A DNA stretch of 64,000 nucleotides from Bog-756 sp963806455 (GCA_963806455.1 CAWDXZ010000005.1:186001-250000); one strand, 5' to 3'; counted from the stretch's first letter, positions 1 through 8,667 are shown. Notes: a model not told the origin generated them from the sequence alone. A program made the numbers and translations.

Positions 1-130
1 CCGGTATGGCCATGTCGGACCCAGATCCGTCCACGGTGCCGCCTGCCGTATGTATGGTTGCTCCCGATACGAGGACAACCACACGGACTTTCAGGAAACC
101 GGAACCTGTCAAGCGATTTGAGACACTTTC

Positions 131-1147
131 TTATGACGCCTTCTGTGCAAGCTCCACAACTGGCAGAGGTTCGTTGATCCAGGCCATAGTCGGCAGCTTC
201 GGAGGCTGGGGCCGGCGGTGGCAGAACCGCGCCGGGTTCGCTGCGTAGGCCGCATCGAGGGTCTCGGCCCGCTGGGATCGAACTTCCTCCGCGGTGCCGT
301 AGTGCACCGAGGCCGGCGTGTGGTAGCCGATGCCTGAGTGGCGGTGCTCGTGGTTGTAGTAAGCGAAGAACGCCTCGCAAAACGCCCGAGCGTCTTGGAT
401 GCAGCCGAACCGTTCGGGGAACGCCGGGCAGTACTTGAGGGTCTTGAACTGCGCCTCGCTGTAGGGATTGTCGTTGCTCACGTGCGGCCGGCTGTGGCTG
501 CGGCCGATGCCCAAGAACGTGAGCAGCTCGGTCACCGGGTTCGACGTCATCGACGAGCCGCGATCGGCATGGATGGTGAGTTGGTCCGGCGGGACCTGGT
601 GACGCGCCACGGCGTCGGCGATGAGCTCCTTGGCGAGCTCGCCTGACTCAGAGGGCGCCACACACCAGGCGACGACGTAGCGGCTGAAGATGTCGAGCAC
701 GACGTAGAGGTCGTAGTACACGCCGCGTTGTGGACCCTTCAGCTTCGTGATGTCCCACGACCACACGACCAAGGGCGCGCCGGCGACGAGCTCGGGCTTG
801 ACCTTCGCCGGGTGCGTCGCCTGGCGGCGGCGCTCGCGCACCTCGCCCTGGGACCACAGGATCCGGTAGTAGCTGGACTCAGAAGCCAGGTAGACGCCTT
901 CGTCGAGGAGGCTGAAGTAGACCTGGGCCGGCGAGCAGTCGGCGAAGCGAGCCGAGCGCAGCACCTCGAGCACGGCGTCGACCTCTTGGTCGCTGAGCTT
1001 GTTGGGCGGCGCGGGTCGGGGCTTGGGTTCCGTCGTGCGGCACGGCTTGAGCCGGCGGTAGTGGCTGGCTCGGGCCCGCCCGACGGCGGCACAGGCCGTC
1101 TTGGTGCCCAGAAGTGGCTCGACCACGGCGAAGCACTCGTCGATCAC
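131..1147 (-). CDS. IS3-family transposase OrfB (DDE integrase)
   Basis: 338 residues from the GTG at 1147, which overlaps the orfA stop by four bases; the open frame continues upstream but that part is orfA read in another frame. An rve integrase core shows the catalytic triad: Asp in WSWDITKLKG (about residue 132), Asp in IHADRGSS (about 195) and Glu in NPYSEAQFKTLKY (about 231), with exactly 35 residues between the second Asp and Glu as in D,D-35-E enzymes. It cuts and rejoins the element ends. The reading frame is intact, so this copy may be active. Confidence 0.9.
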   Translation of the reverse strand: MIDECFAVVEPLLGTKTACAAVGRARASHYRRLKPCRTTEPKPRPAPPNKLSDQEVDAVLEVLRSARFADCSPAQVYFSLLDEGVYLASESSYYRILWSQGEVRERRRQATHPAKVKPELVAGAPLVVWSWDITKLKGPQRGVYYDLYVVLDIFSRYVVAWCVAPSESGELAKELIADAVARHQVPPDQLTIHADRGSSMTSNPVTELLTFLGIGRSHSRPHVSNDNPYSEAQFKTLKYCPAFPERFGCIQDARAFCEAFFAYYNHEHRHSGIGYHTPASVHYGTAEEVRSQRAETLDAAYAANPARFCHRRPQPPKLPTMAWINEPLPVVELAQKAS

Positions 1148-1590
1148 CGCCTCGGCCCCTCTTCGGACTGCTGGGTCGTCTCCGGAGTGCTCTGCGCCAG
1201 CAGCTGCGCCAAGAGCTCCGATGCTTTTCCCTGGGCCTCGAGCGCCGTGCGGTGTCGGCCCAGCTGGTCTTCGAGCTTGGCGTTGCGCCTGCGCACCAGG
1301 TCGAGCTCGCGCTCGGCCGCCGAGCGCTTCTTGCGGTGCTTGGGAGCCAGTCCCGACAAAGCACCGACGTCTCGAGCGCGCTGCCACTCGACGATGTGGC
1401 TCGAGTACAGGCCCTCTCGGCGCAACAGGGCGCCCTTGCCCCCGTCCTCGGTGATCCGTTCGTACTCTTCCAAGATGGCCAGCTTGTAGTCGGCGCTGAA
1501 CTGGCGCCGCTTCGGTCTGGCCGCCGGATTGTCTTCGGGCACGGTCCCATTCTGGGCGCGCTTCGTCACAGGTGCTGATGTCATGGTCAT
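1144..1590 (-). CDS. IS3-family transposase OrfA (helix-turn-helix)
   Basis: 148 residues. The central part, FSADYKLAILEEYERI, is typical of the OrfA helix-turn-helix of the IS3 family, followed by a heptad-rich segment (about residues 90-135) that would dimerise. It is basic and rich in Arg/Lys. The stop codon TGA overlaps the GTG start of orfB (GTGA at 1144-1147), so orfB is probably translated by coupling or as a fusion after frameshifting. OrfA binds the element ends; it has no catalytic triad of its own. Confidence 0.85.
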   Translation of the reverse strand: MTMTSAPVTKRAQNGTVPEDNPAARPKRRQFSADYKLAILEEYERITEDGGKGALLRREGLYSSHIVEWQRARDVGALSGLAPKHRKKRSAAERELDLVRRRNAKLEDQLGRHRTALEAQGKASELLAQLLAQSTPETTQQSEEGPRR

Positions 1591-1666
1591 TTGGTCTACG
1601 TGTTCCTGACTCGCCCTGGTGGGATGGTGGGCTACTGCAGGTGTCTCACGTCAGCCTGACAGACAG

Positions 1667-2053
1667 GGAACCGCCGTGTGGCTCCGGCACCACCTCCACA
1701 CCCTGCACTGCGTTCGATTGAACGGGTTCTATAGGAACGCCTCGGCGGATACGCAGGTGCGGCGTGAAGTGGTCTCCCGTGCGGTCGAGGCAGTCGGTGC
1801 GGCCTGGGGAGTCCCGCTCACACATTCGGCGACCTCATCACCTGGCATGGGCATGGTCCATGGAGTAGCCGGATATGACCCCCCTGCACATTGTGAACGT
1901 GAGGGGATGGCCGCAGGGGTCACGTCATATATCCCTCTACCGCATAAGGGACCCATACGTCGCAGCCGCATCCCGTCCTTCTCCCCGTTGACCCAACTTC
2001 CATCGACCTTGACGGGGCTTGACCGGCTGGGATTCAGCCAGCATACTTCCTAC
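1667..2053. other. Intergenic stretch, no gene recognised
   Basis: About 390 bases between the IS3 element and the first operator. Several frames are open by chance, as usual at this GC content, but none shows a recognisable domain. On the minus strand, joining the two IS3 flanks at the GGAACC duplication gives a continuous frame (see findings), so part of it may be a broken gene. Confidence 0.4.
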
Positions 2054-2070
2054 TACTACAGAAGGTAGTT
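2054..2070. promoter_or_regulatory. Candidate BlaI/CopY-type operator 1
   Basis: TACTACAGAAGGTAGTT is an inverted repeat (TACTAC-N5-GTAGTT) 75 bp upstream of the membrane protein gene at 2146. It matches the palindrome at 7833-7849 in 14 of 17 positions. The half-sites fit the TACA/TGTA-like sites of the BlaI/MecI/CopY repressor family, and a repressor of that family is encoded at 3933-4373. Binding is inferred. Confidence 0.6.
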
Positions 2071-2145
2071 GGGAGCGGGGTTCATTGGCTTCGATAGCGA
2101 TCCGTTCATCGCAGTGATGCACAAGGGCTCCGAGGAGGGGTCTGG

Positions 2146-3159
2146 ATGATCAGCGAGACGATGACCCGCGGGTGGTCGGGAGCGTTCGGCCGTTCGAGTC
2201 CGAGCGATCAGACGACTAGAACTCAGGCATGGGCGAGATCCTATGCTCGGCGAACACTGCAATTGGTGCTGGCCACTGTCTGGCTGATCGACGGCATCTT
2301 ACAATTGCAGTCGTTCTTCTTCACCAAAAGCTTCGGCCTGCAAATGATCTCCGGCATGTCTCAGGGCAATCCCTCAGTCGTCGCTCGACCGATCACCTGG
2401 TCCGGATCGACAATCGGGCACCACGCCGTACTTACTGACGCCTGCTTCGCTGTGGTGCAGACCGGCATCGCAGTAGCCATCGCATGGCTTCCAACAGTAA
2501 AGGTTGGACTGGCCTTGTCCATCGCGTGGGCGGTCGGAGTGTGGTGGATCGGCGAAGGGCTTGGCGGTGTCCTTAACAGTACGGCAAATCCAGTCAATGG
2601 GGCACCGGGAGCCGTGATGCTCTATGCGCTGCTGGCTGTGCTGTTGTGGCCGAGCGATCGGAATACCCGGAAGGCACCCTTTATCGCGGCACGGGCCGTT
2701 GGCACCCCGGTGGCGAAGGCGCTGTGGCTGGTGCTGTGGGGATCCCTTTCCTGCTTCGCCATCCTCGGCGCCAACCGATCCTCCCGTGGCCTGCACAACT
2801 TGATCGACACCGGGGCCAACGGCGAGCCCGGCTGGGTGGCATGGATCGATCGCCATGCGGCCAGCCTTGTCGATCACAAGGGACTGGCCGTGACAACCGT
2901 ATTGGCTGTTCTGTTGCTGGTCGTGGCGATTGGCACTTATCTCCCGCGGTTGTTCGCCAATGCGACGGTCATCCTGGCCGCCGGGTTGGGTCTGACAGTT
3001 TGGGTGGTCGGCGAGAATTTCGGGGCCCTCTTCACCAATGGGGCGACCGACGTGAACTCTGGCCCGTTGCTGATACTGCTGGCTGTCGCCTACTGGAGGT
3101 GGTCACCGGTGTCAGATCCTGCGTCGTCCGATTCGGCGGTCAGCCTGAAAGGAGCATGA
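2146..3159 (+). CDS. Polytopic membrane protein of unknown function
   Basis: 337 residues with about seven to eight hydrophobic segments: roughly residues 34-55, 95-115, 118-138, 155-172, 190-210, 243-263, 268-290 and 300-315. I do not recognise a named family with certainty. The start LQLVLATVWLIDGILQLQ followed by SFFFTKSFG resembles a family of actinobacterial membrane proteins found beside DUF5134 genes. It stops one base before the DUF5134 gene, so the two are almost certainly co-transcribed, with the Cys-rich repressor as third gene. A candidate repressor operator lies at 2054-2070. Its context beside SCO1/CtaG suggests a role in copper handling; this is inference. Confidence 0.75.
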   Translation: MISETMTRGWSGAFGRSSPSDQTTRTQAWARSYARRTLQLVLATVWLIDGILQLQSFFFTKSFGLQMISGMSQGNPSVVARPITWSGSTIGHHAVLTDACFAVVQTGIAVAIAWLPTVKVGLALSIAWAVGVWWIGEGLGGVLNSTANPVNGAPGAVMLYALLAVLLWPSDRNTRKAPFIAARAVGTPVAKALWLVLWGSLSCFAILGANRSSRGLHNLIDTGANGEPGWVAWIDRHAASLVDHKGLAVTTVLAVLLLVVAIGTYLPRLFANATVILAAGLGLTVWVVGENFGALFTNGATDVNSGPLLILLAVAYWRWSPVSDPASSDSAVSLKGA

Positions 3160-3160
3160 C

Positions 3161-3877
3161 ATGACCAATCCCGGTTGGCTGAACGACATCTTCGCCGGGG
3201 TGATGGGCGCTGTCGCTGCGTATAGCGCCAGTCGCTTCTTGGTGGCCGCCCACGCTTGGTCACGTCCGACTCATGAGGACGTAGACTTGGCCCACATCCT
3301 CATGGGTACGGCCATGGCTGGAATGCTGGTGTCGGCCCTAAATCCCATCCCGAGCGGGCTGTGGGAGGTCGTGTTCTCCGTCCTGGCCGCTTGGTTCGTC
3401 TGGCGCTGCTACCAATTCGTCAAGGACCCGAGCACCGGGCTTGCATATGACAGGCATGTGCACCGGCTCTCCCGCCGTCTCATCCATCTGGTCATGTCCT
3501 TGGCCATGCTCTACATGTATCTGGCTGCCGTCCCAACCGAAGTCGGATCTGGGGGAAGCATGGCTATGGGAGCAGCCACCGGTGCCACTACGAATTTCGT
3601 GCTTTTGCCCCTGGTCTTCATCGCTTCCCTCTTCGCCTCGGCGATCTGGGAGCTGGACCGGATTGGACAGTTGTCTACTTCTCGCATTGCTCAGGGCCAA
3701 ACCACACGGTTGTTTGCTTCGGTGGGTGGAGGTTCAGTGATCGCCTCTGAGAGCTCAGGGGCCACCGATGAGGATGTGGAAAAGACGAGCGCACCATGGA
3801 TTGCACCCCGCATCGAGGGTGCTTGTCATATCGCCATGTGCGTGACCATGGGCTACATGTTGATCTTGATGCTCTAG
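3161..3877 (+). CDS. DUF5134-family membrane protein
   Basis: 238 residues. The pattern EDVDLAHILMGTAMAGML followed by NPIPSGLWEVVF is characteristic of DUF5134, a family of actinobacterial membrane proteins of unknown function. Hydrophobic segments lie near residues 10-25, 45-60, 65-85, 105-125, 135-155 and at the C-terminus. His and Met residues recur inside the membrane segments (HILMG, CHIAMCVTMGYMLILML at the end), a composition compatible with binding Cu(I), although no function has been shown in the family to my knowledge. It sits in an operon with the gene upstream (1-nt gap) and 55 bp before the repressor. Confidence 0.75.
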   Translation: MTNPGWLNDIFAGVMGAVAAYSASRFLVAAHAWSRPTHEDVDLAHILMGTAMAGMLVSALNPIPSGLWEVVFSVLAAWFVWRCYQFVKDPSTGLAYDRHVHRLSRRLIHLVMSLAMLYMYLAAVPTEVGSGGSMAMGAATGATTNFVLLPLVFIASLFASAIWELDRIGQLSTSRIAQGQTTRLFASVGGGSVIASESSGATDEDVEKTSAPWIAPRIEGACHIAMCVTMGYMLILML

Positions 3878-3921
3878 GTAGAGCGGCCACGGTCCAATCC
3901 AGCCCGCTACGCCGAGGAAAG

Positions 3922-3936
3922 GCACTTTGTAAGTGC
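3922..3936. promoter_or_regulatory. Inverted repeat over the repressor start codon
   Basis: GCACTTTGTAAGTGC is a perfect 6-bp inverted repeat around TGT. It overlaps the GTG start at 3933, just after the AGGAAAGG ribosome-binding site (3915-3922). It could be an RNA hairpin limiting translation, or a DNA site. It does not resemble the TACTAC operators. Confidence 0.4.
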
Positions 3937-4373
3937 GACCACCATGTGACAACCCGATGTGCACCTGTGATCCGTGCACGTGTGACAACTGCACCTGTGG
4001 TGTCGCCAGGCTCGGAGATCTCGAACGGCGAGTGATGGAAATCCTTTGGGAGGAGCCGGACAGCGAATCGAGCGGGCGAGGCGTAGCTAATGCCCTTCCC
4101 GATTACGCCTACACGACCGTGGCTACTGTCCTCGACCGTCTGGTCCGCAAGGGAGTGGTGCACCGCAGAATGGAGGGAAGGACCATCCGGTTCGCCCCGG
4201 TTGGTACGAGAGGCACCCACACCGCCGTCCTTATGCATGAAGCTCTTGCTGTGGACTCTGACACCACTGCGGCTCTTGTCCGATTCGCCGAAACTCTGAC
4301 GCCGGCAGAGGCCGCCGTCCTCCGTCGCACACTCAATGGGATCGAACGCAAGGCTCGCAAGACTGACAAGTGA
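3933..4373 (+). CDS. BlaI/MecI/CopY-family repressor with Cys-rich N-terminal tail
   Basis: 146 residues from GTG. Residues 1-23 form a cysteine cluster (Cys 5, 10, 12, 15, 17, 20, 22; core CTCDPCTCDNCTC) resembling metallothionein or a Cu(I) cluster. Residues about 26-105 form the BlaI-type winged helix (LGDLERRVMEILWEE...YTTVATVLDRLVRKGVV), and the rest a C-terminal dimerisation helix region. Classical BlaI repressors are released by proteolysis through BlaR1; no BlaR-like protease is visible nearby, and CopY of enterococci senses copper through a C-terminal CxCx4-5CxC motif. The tail here would allow direct metal sensing, at the opposite end of the protein. Matching palindromes at 2054-2070 and 7833-7849 are the likely targets, giving control of the upstream membrane genes and of SCO1/CtaG. 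Family assignment is firm; metal and targets are inference. Confidence 0.85.
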   Translation: MRPPCDNPMCTCDPCTCDNCTCGVARLGDLERRVMEILWEEPDSESSGRGVANALPDYAYTTVATVLDRLVRKGVVHRRMEGRTIRFAPVGTRGTHTAVLMHEALAVDSDTTAALVRFAETLTPAEAAVLRRTLNGIERKARKTDK

Positions 4374-4653
4374 GCCTCCCGATGGTCAGTTTCTCCAAGA
4401 GCGCCCGCTTCTCGCCTGAAACATCGGGCGAACTATGTCCTATTGTCGTGACCACCTCAGATCCGGGGAAGTCAAATGGCTGCCTCCAACGTCGCTGGCC
4501 TACGTCGCTCGCGGTGGTCACGGCAACACTCCGTGTACCAGGCGGCGGTGGCCAGACGAGACGCTCACGCTCAATGGCGAATTGGTCCACAAGGCCCGTT
4601 GCAATTCGGTGGGGCACTGCACTACGTTCGCCAACGGGTAGGAGGCGGTGCGG

Positions 4654-7600
4654 ATGGGGAAGCGATTCAAGTGGATGGTGCCTGGCGTAGCCAGTGTCCT
4701 GGTGGCTGCGGTCGCGTTCTTCGCCGGGCCCGAATTCCAGGCTGGTGCTGCGGACAGCCCGTTGCCGGTGACCCCCTACGGCGGCTTCAATGCCAGCCTG
4801 ACACGGGCACCCTACGTCTCAGACCTCACTCAGACCTCGGCCTACGTGAACTGGGCGACGAGTTCGGCCACGCCCGGGTCCGTCCAGTTCGCCCCGGCGC
4901 CTGGCGGCTCGTGCCCTTCCTCCGTCACCAGCTGGTCGGCGTCGGCGATCGCGGCGCCCACCTCGTTGCCCGGCCCGGTCAACCCGACTGCTGCCGCCGG
5001 CGGCATGACCACGGCGACATTCACCGTCGGGAGCACCACCGAGTACCAGTGGTCGGTCCCGCTCACCGGCCTGTCGGCAGGCAGCGAGTACTGCTACGCG
5101 GTGTTCTCCAGCGACACGAGCGGCGCCACCGACCTGCTCCCCGCGTCACAGCATGACCAGACCTTTACCACGCTGGACGCGAACGGTTCGACCAGCTCAC
5201 TGAAGTTCGCCGTACTCGACGACCTTGGCGAGACCTATTATTCCGGCGGCGCTCCCAGTGGCACCAACTTCACCAACGACCTCAACACTGACCAGGCCGC
5301 GCTCGACAACCAGATCGGCACGTCGGGGGCCAGGTTCGCCATCCTGGCGGGAGACACCGCCTACAACAGCGGCACGCAGACGAACTATGGAGACCTGCAG
5401 CAGACCGGCACCCAAGTGAGCGACATGTTCGGTCCGTCGTACTGGCCGGAGACCAATGGCATCCCGAGTTTCCACACCCAGGGTGACCACGGGCTCAACG
5501 GGCCCGAGGACCTGCAGATCTACCCCACACCGGATACTGCCTCGTCGTCCGGCGGCACCTACGCCTACGACACTTATCCGGCATCCAGCGTCGGAAACAC
5601 CACACCTATTAACGATCCGGACAGCTGGTACGCCATCCAGAGTGGGAATGTCCGCATCTACGTGCTCACCGCGGCGTGGCACGAGCAGGGTGACTTGACC
5701 AACACCACCGGGCAGGCCTGCTCGCCCACCGGGACGACTCCGGTGACGGAATGTGAGCCCTTCGAGGTCGACTACGACGACCACTGGACCCCGACCTCAG
5801 CCGAGTACCAATGGCTGAAGGCCGATCTGGCCGCCCACCCCGGTGGGGTCAAGATGGCTGTGTTCCACTTCCCGCTCCGCTCCGACAACTCCAGCCAGCC
5901 GAGCGACGTCTACCTGCAGAACAGCTCGGCCAACCCGAACGCCTCCACTAGCCTGGAGGCGTTGCTGTCCGCCAACGGGGTCCAGATCGCCTTCAACGGG
6001 CACGCCCACACCTATCAGCGCATCAACCCCCGCCAAGCCGGGCAGATCACCAACTACGTCACCGGTGGCGGCGGCGGAGTCCTCGAACCGGTCACCGAAG
6101 GCTCCAGCTGTACCAGCCTGCTGTCCACCGCGGACGTCTACGCTCTGGGATGGAGCCCGAGCGGCTCCGACGGGGTCAGCGGATCCGGATCCTCCTGTAA
6201 TGCCCCGACACCTCAGTCAGCAGCCGACGTCTACAACTTCTTGCTGGTTACAGTGACAGGCAACACCGTCACGGTCTCACCCACCAACGCGGCGGGCCAT
6301 ACGTTCGATGTGCAGAGTTACACCTACGGCTCGTCAGGATCTTCGACCCCATCCACTCCCAGTGGCGTGACTGCGTTGGCCACCTCCTCGACTTCGATCG
6401 GGATCAACTGGACAGCCTCGACCGAGAACGCCCCGGGGATCATCACTAGCTACACCGTCTCCCGCAAAAAGAGCGGCGGCAGCTACACCCCGATCGCCAC
6501 GGTGCCGGCCACATCAACCGCCTACTCCGATTCGTCAGTGCAGCCGGGCACGCAGTTCACCTATGAGGTCACCGCCACCGACAACACCAGTCATACGTCC
6601 ACACCGGGAATCTCGAACACGGTGGCGACACCGTCGATGCCGGGGAACGCCCGGGCCACGGCCGTCTCAGGTACCTCTGTCCAGCTGACTTGGACGTCCT
6701 CCAGCGAAACCGGTGGGAGCATCCAGTCGTACCAGATCGATCGCAACGGCACGACCATTAATACCATCCCGCCATCAACCAGCTACACCGACACCATGGC
6801 CCAGCCGGGCACCACGTACGCCTACTCCGTTACTGCCATCGACGGCATCGGCGCCCCGTCGACACCAGCCAACTCGAACTCGGTGACGACACCGGGCTCC
6901 CCTCAACTGCCATTCAGCAATGCATGCATGAGCCACCTCCCGGCCGGATCGGTCGTGGGGTCGGCGGCGCTCCCCAGCGGCGCCGGGTACTACCAGGTCG
7001 ACTCAGCGGGTGACGTGGCGGCCTTCGGGGCGGCCACTTGCTACGGCGCCATGACCGGAACACCCCTCAACAAGCCCATCGTCGGCATGGCCGTCGACCC
7101 GGCCACCGGGGGGTACTGGCTGGTGGCCACCGACGGCGGGATCTTCTCCTTCAACGCCCCCTTCTTCGGCTCCACCGGCAACATCGCCCTCAACAAGCCC
7201 GTCGTCGGCATGGCCCCGACCCCGAGCGGCGGGGGGTACTGGATGGTGGCCTCCGACGGTGGGGTGTTCACCTTCGGCAACAACCAGTTCTACGGTTCGA
7301 CCGGCAACATCGTCCTCAACAAGCCGGTGGTGGGCATGGCCGTCGACCCGGCCACCGGGGGGTACTGGCTGGTGGCCACCGACGGCGGGATCTTCTCCTT
7401 CAACGCCCCCTTCTACGGGTCGACCGGCGCCATCCGCCTGAACCAGCCGGTGGTGGGCATGGCCGCCGCCGCCGATGGCAGTGGCTACCGGCTCGTGGCC
7501 TCGGACGGGGGGGTCTTCTGCTTCAACCTGCCCTTCTTCGGCTCGACCGGCAACATCCGGTTGAACCGGCCCATGGTGGCCGGCCTCAACGACAACGCCA

Positions 7601-7677
7601 CCGGCGGGTACTGGCTGACCGCATCCGACGGCGGCGTCTTCTCCTTCAACGCTCCGTTCCTCGGATCGGCCGCCTGA
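4654..7677 (+). CDS. Secreted purple-acid-phosphatase-like metallophosphoesterase with FN3 and surface repeats
   Basis: 1007 residues. ATG at 4654 is preferred over GTG at 4648 because AGGAGG (4640-4645) is eight bases before the ATG. It has a signal peptide (residues 1-33), then an N-terminal Ig-like domain of purple acid phosphatases (about 40-165), a metallophosphoesterase domain (about 175-550: VLDDLGE, ILAGDTAY, TQGDHGL, VFHFPL, FNGHAHTYQR), two fibronectin type III domains (about 560-745), and a C-terminal region (about 775-1007) of five to six ~42-residue repeats with GGYWLVATDGGIFSF. The enzyme part should hydrolyse phosphate esters outside the cell; the FN3 and repeat parts probably anchor or display it. 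The usual GNHE/GNHD motif reads GDHG here, and the first metal motif is DDLGE rather than the usual GDxG form, so activity is uncertain. Confidence 0.85.
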   Translation: MGKRFKWMVPGVASVLVAAVAFFAGPEFQAGAADSPLPVTPYGGFNASLTRAPYVSDLTQTSAYVNWATSSATPGSVQFAPAPGGSCPSSVTSWSASAIAAPTSLPGPVNPTAAAGGMTTATFTVGSTTEYQWSVPLTGLSAGSEYCYAVFSSDTSGATDLLPASQHDQTFTTLDANGSTSSLKFAVLDDLGETYYSGGAPSGTNFTNDLNTDQAALDNQIGTSGARFAILAGDTAYNSGTQTNYGDLQQTGTQVSDMFGPSYWPETNGIPSFHTQGDHGLNGPEDLQIYPTPDTASSSGGTYAYDTYPASSVGNTTPINDPDSWYAIQSGNVRIYVLTAAWHEQGDLTNTTGQACSPTGTTPVTECEPFEVDYDDHWTPTSAEYQWLKADLAAHPGGVKMAVFHFPLRSDNSSQPSDVYLQNSSANPNASTSLEALLSANGVQIAFNGHAHTYQRINPRQAGQITNYVTGGGGGVLEPVTEGSSCTSLLSTADVYALGWSPSGSDGVSGSGSSCNAPTPQSAADVYNFLLVTVTGNTVTVSPTNAAGHTFDVQSYTYGSSGSSTPSTPSGVTALATSSTSIGINWTASTENAPGIITSYTVSRKKSGGSYTPIATVPATSTAYSDSSVQPGTQFTYEVTATDNTSHTSTPGISNTVATPSMPGNARATAVSGTSVQLTWTSSSETGGSIQSYQIDRNGTTINTIPPSTSYTDTMAQPGTTYAYSVTAIDGIGAPSTPANSNSVTTPGSPQLPFSNACMSHLPAGSVVGSAALPSGAGYYQVDSAGDVAAFGAATCYGAMTGTPLNKPIVGMAVDPATGGYWLVATDGGIFSFNAPFFGSTGNIALNKPVVGMAPTPSGGGYWMVASDGGVFTFGNNQFYGSTGNIVLNKPVVGMAVDPATGGYWLVATDGGIFSFNAPFYGSTGAIRLNQPVVGMAAAADGSGYRLVASDGGVFCFNLPFFGSTGNIRLNRPMVAGLNDNATGGYWLTASDGGVFSFNAPFLGSAA

Positions 7678-7832
7678 CGATTGGGGCTGAATCCACCAAC
7701 CTGGCAAGCGGGCACTGGCCACCCCGAGGGATCTTGGCCACCCGAGAGGGCCGTCTGACTGAGGGTGTTTCAACCGGCCGACGAAATCCGTGAGCCGGTG
7801 CCGATAGTGCCGGTCGGTGCCCCGATTTGTCG

Positions 7833-7849
7833 TACTACAGCACGTAGTA
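7833..7849. promoter_or_regulatory. Candidate BlaI/CopY-type operator 2
   Basis: TACTACAGCACGTAGTA is a perfect 6-bp inverted repeat with a 5-bp spacer. It lies 13 bp before the GTG start of the SCO1 gene and overlaps a possible -10 element (TAGTAT, 7845-7850). It is 14/17 identical to operator 1 at 2054-2070. A repressor bound here would block transcription of SCO1 and ctaG. Confidence 0.65.
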
Positions 7850-7862
7850 TTACCCTCACCGG

Positions 7863-8630
7863 GTGCGCTTTGATCGGAAACTCCGAGCAGGCGTTTTCGG
7901 TGCCCTCCTGCTAGCCGCGCTCGGCGCCAGTGGCTGCTCAGGTGGGCCGCCTCCGGCGCCATCGGCGAGCTTCGGCGCACTGGTCAACCTGAATGTGCCG
8001 CTCAGTGTTTCGACCGTTCCCCTAACCGATCAGCACGGTCGCACTTTCGACTTGGCCTCGCTACGCGGTCGGAACGTAATGCTCGTACCGTTCCTCACCC
8101 TCTGCTCTGACATTTGTCCGATGACCACCGCAAATCTGGGGGCGGTTCAGCGATCAGTAACCCGGGCCGGGGAGCAGTCAAAACTCGTCATCGTGGAGGT
8201 TTCCGTGGATCCGGGCCGTGATACGCCGCTTCGATTGTCGGCCTATGCCGGGATCACCGGAGCCACCTGGGAGCTGGTCACCGAGTCCCCCCAGAATCTG
8301 GCCCTTGTTGCGAAGTACTTCGGTATCTCGTACCAGAAGGTCCCCCAGGACAACCCGCCAGCGATCGATTGGTTAACTCATAAGCCCCTGACGTACGACA
8401 TCAACCACTCGGACGGCTTCATCTTCCTCAACCCCTCGGGGCACGAGGTGTTCGCCACGACGGCCGCCCCCAATTACTCCGGGAAGCTTCCCCCGCAGCT
8501 CCAGAACTTCCTCTCCGATGAGGGCATCGCCCACCAGAAGCACCCTCCCCAACCCGGCTGGACGGCAGACCAGGGCATCCAAGCCGTGGCCTGGCTGCTC
8601 CGCACGCCCTTGCCAGCAGTCGGATCGTGA
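7863..8630 (+). CDS. SCO1/SenC-family copper chaperone lipoprotein
   Basis: 255 residues. A lipoprotein signal peptide ends at LGASGC (Cys25). The thioredoxin-like SCO domain holds the copper-binding motif CSDIC (Cys81, Cys85) and a His in DINHSDG (His182), the three Cu ligands of the family. SCO proteins deliver copper or reduce cysteines during assembly of the CuA centre of cytochrome c oxidase. The GTG start is only 13 bp after the operator palindrome, so the mRNA leader must be very short or absent. ctaG follows 37 bp downstream. Confidence 0.9.
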   Translation: MRFDRKLRAGVFGALLLAALGASGCSGGPPPAPSASFGALVNLNVPLSVSTVPLTDQHGRTFDLASLRGRNVMLVPFLTLCSDICPMTTANLGAVQRSVTRAGEQSKLVIVEVSVDPGRDTPLRLSAYAGITGATWELVTESPQNLALVAKYFGISYQKVPQDNPPAIDWLTHKPLTYDINHSDGFIFLNPSGHEVFATTAAPNYSGKLPPQLQNFLSDEGIAHQKHPPQPGWTADQGIQAVAWLLRTPLPAVGS

Positions 8631-8667
8631 GATTGGATTGCTGCCCTTCAGTCTGAGAGCCGAGGAC

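Larger units (their letters stand above)
107..1666. mobile_element. IS3-family insertion sequence at left edge
   Basis: The element carries two overlapping minus-strand genes (orfA, orfB). Imperfect terminal inverted repeats lie at 107-126 and 1641-1661 and share TGTCA, GC and TGAGACAC with one gap. The hexamer GGAACC occurs at 101-106 and 1667-1672 and may be the target duplication, which would put the right end at 1666. If so, the right terminus has a few extra bases relative to the left, so the exact end is uncertain by about 5 bp. Confidence 0.75.

Noticed and set aside
131..1387. Upstream extension of the IS3 orfB frame
   Set aside because: The extension is orfA read in a shifted frame; GTG 1147 overlapping the orfA stop is the natural start.
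4435..4641. 68-codon open frame between the repressor and the phosphoesterase
   Set aside because: No ribosome-binding site or family pattern, and composition is like random high-GC sequence.
7003..7980. Long Gly/Val/His-rich open frame antisense to the surface repeats (and the same at 54065-55324)
   Set aside because: It is the reverse-frame shadow of repeated GC-rich codons; it has no domain, and the sense protein is clearly real.
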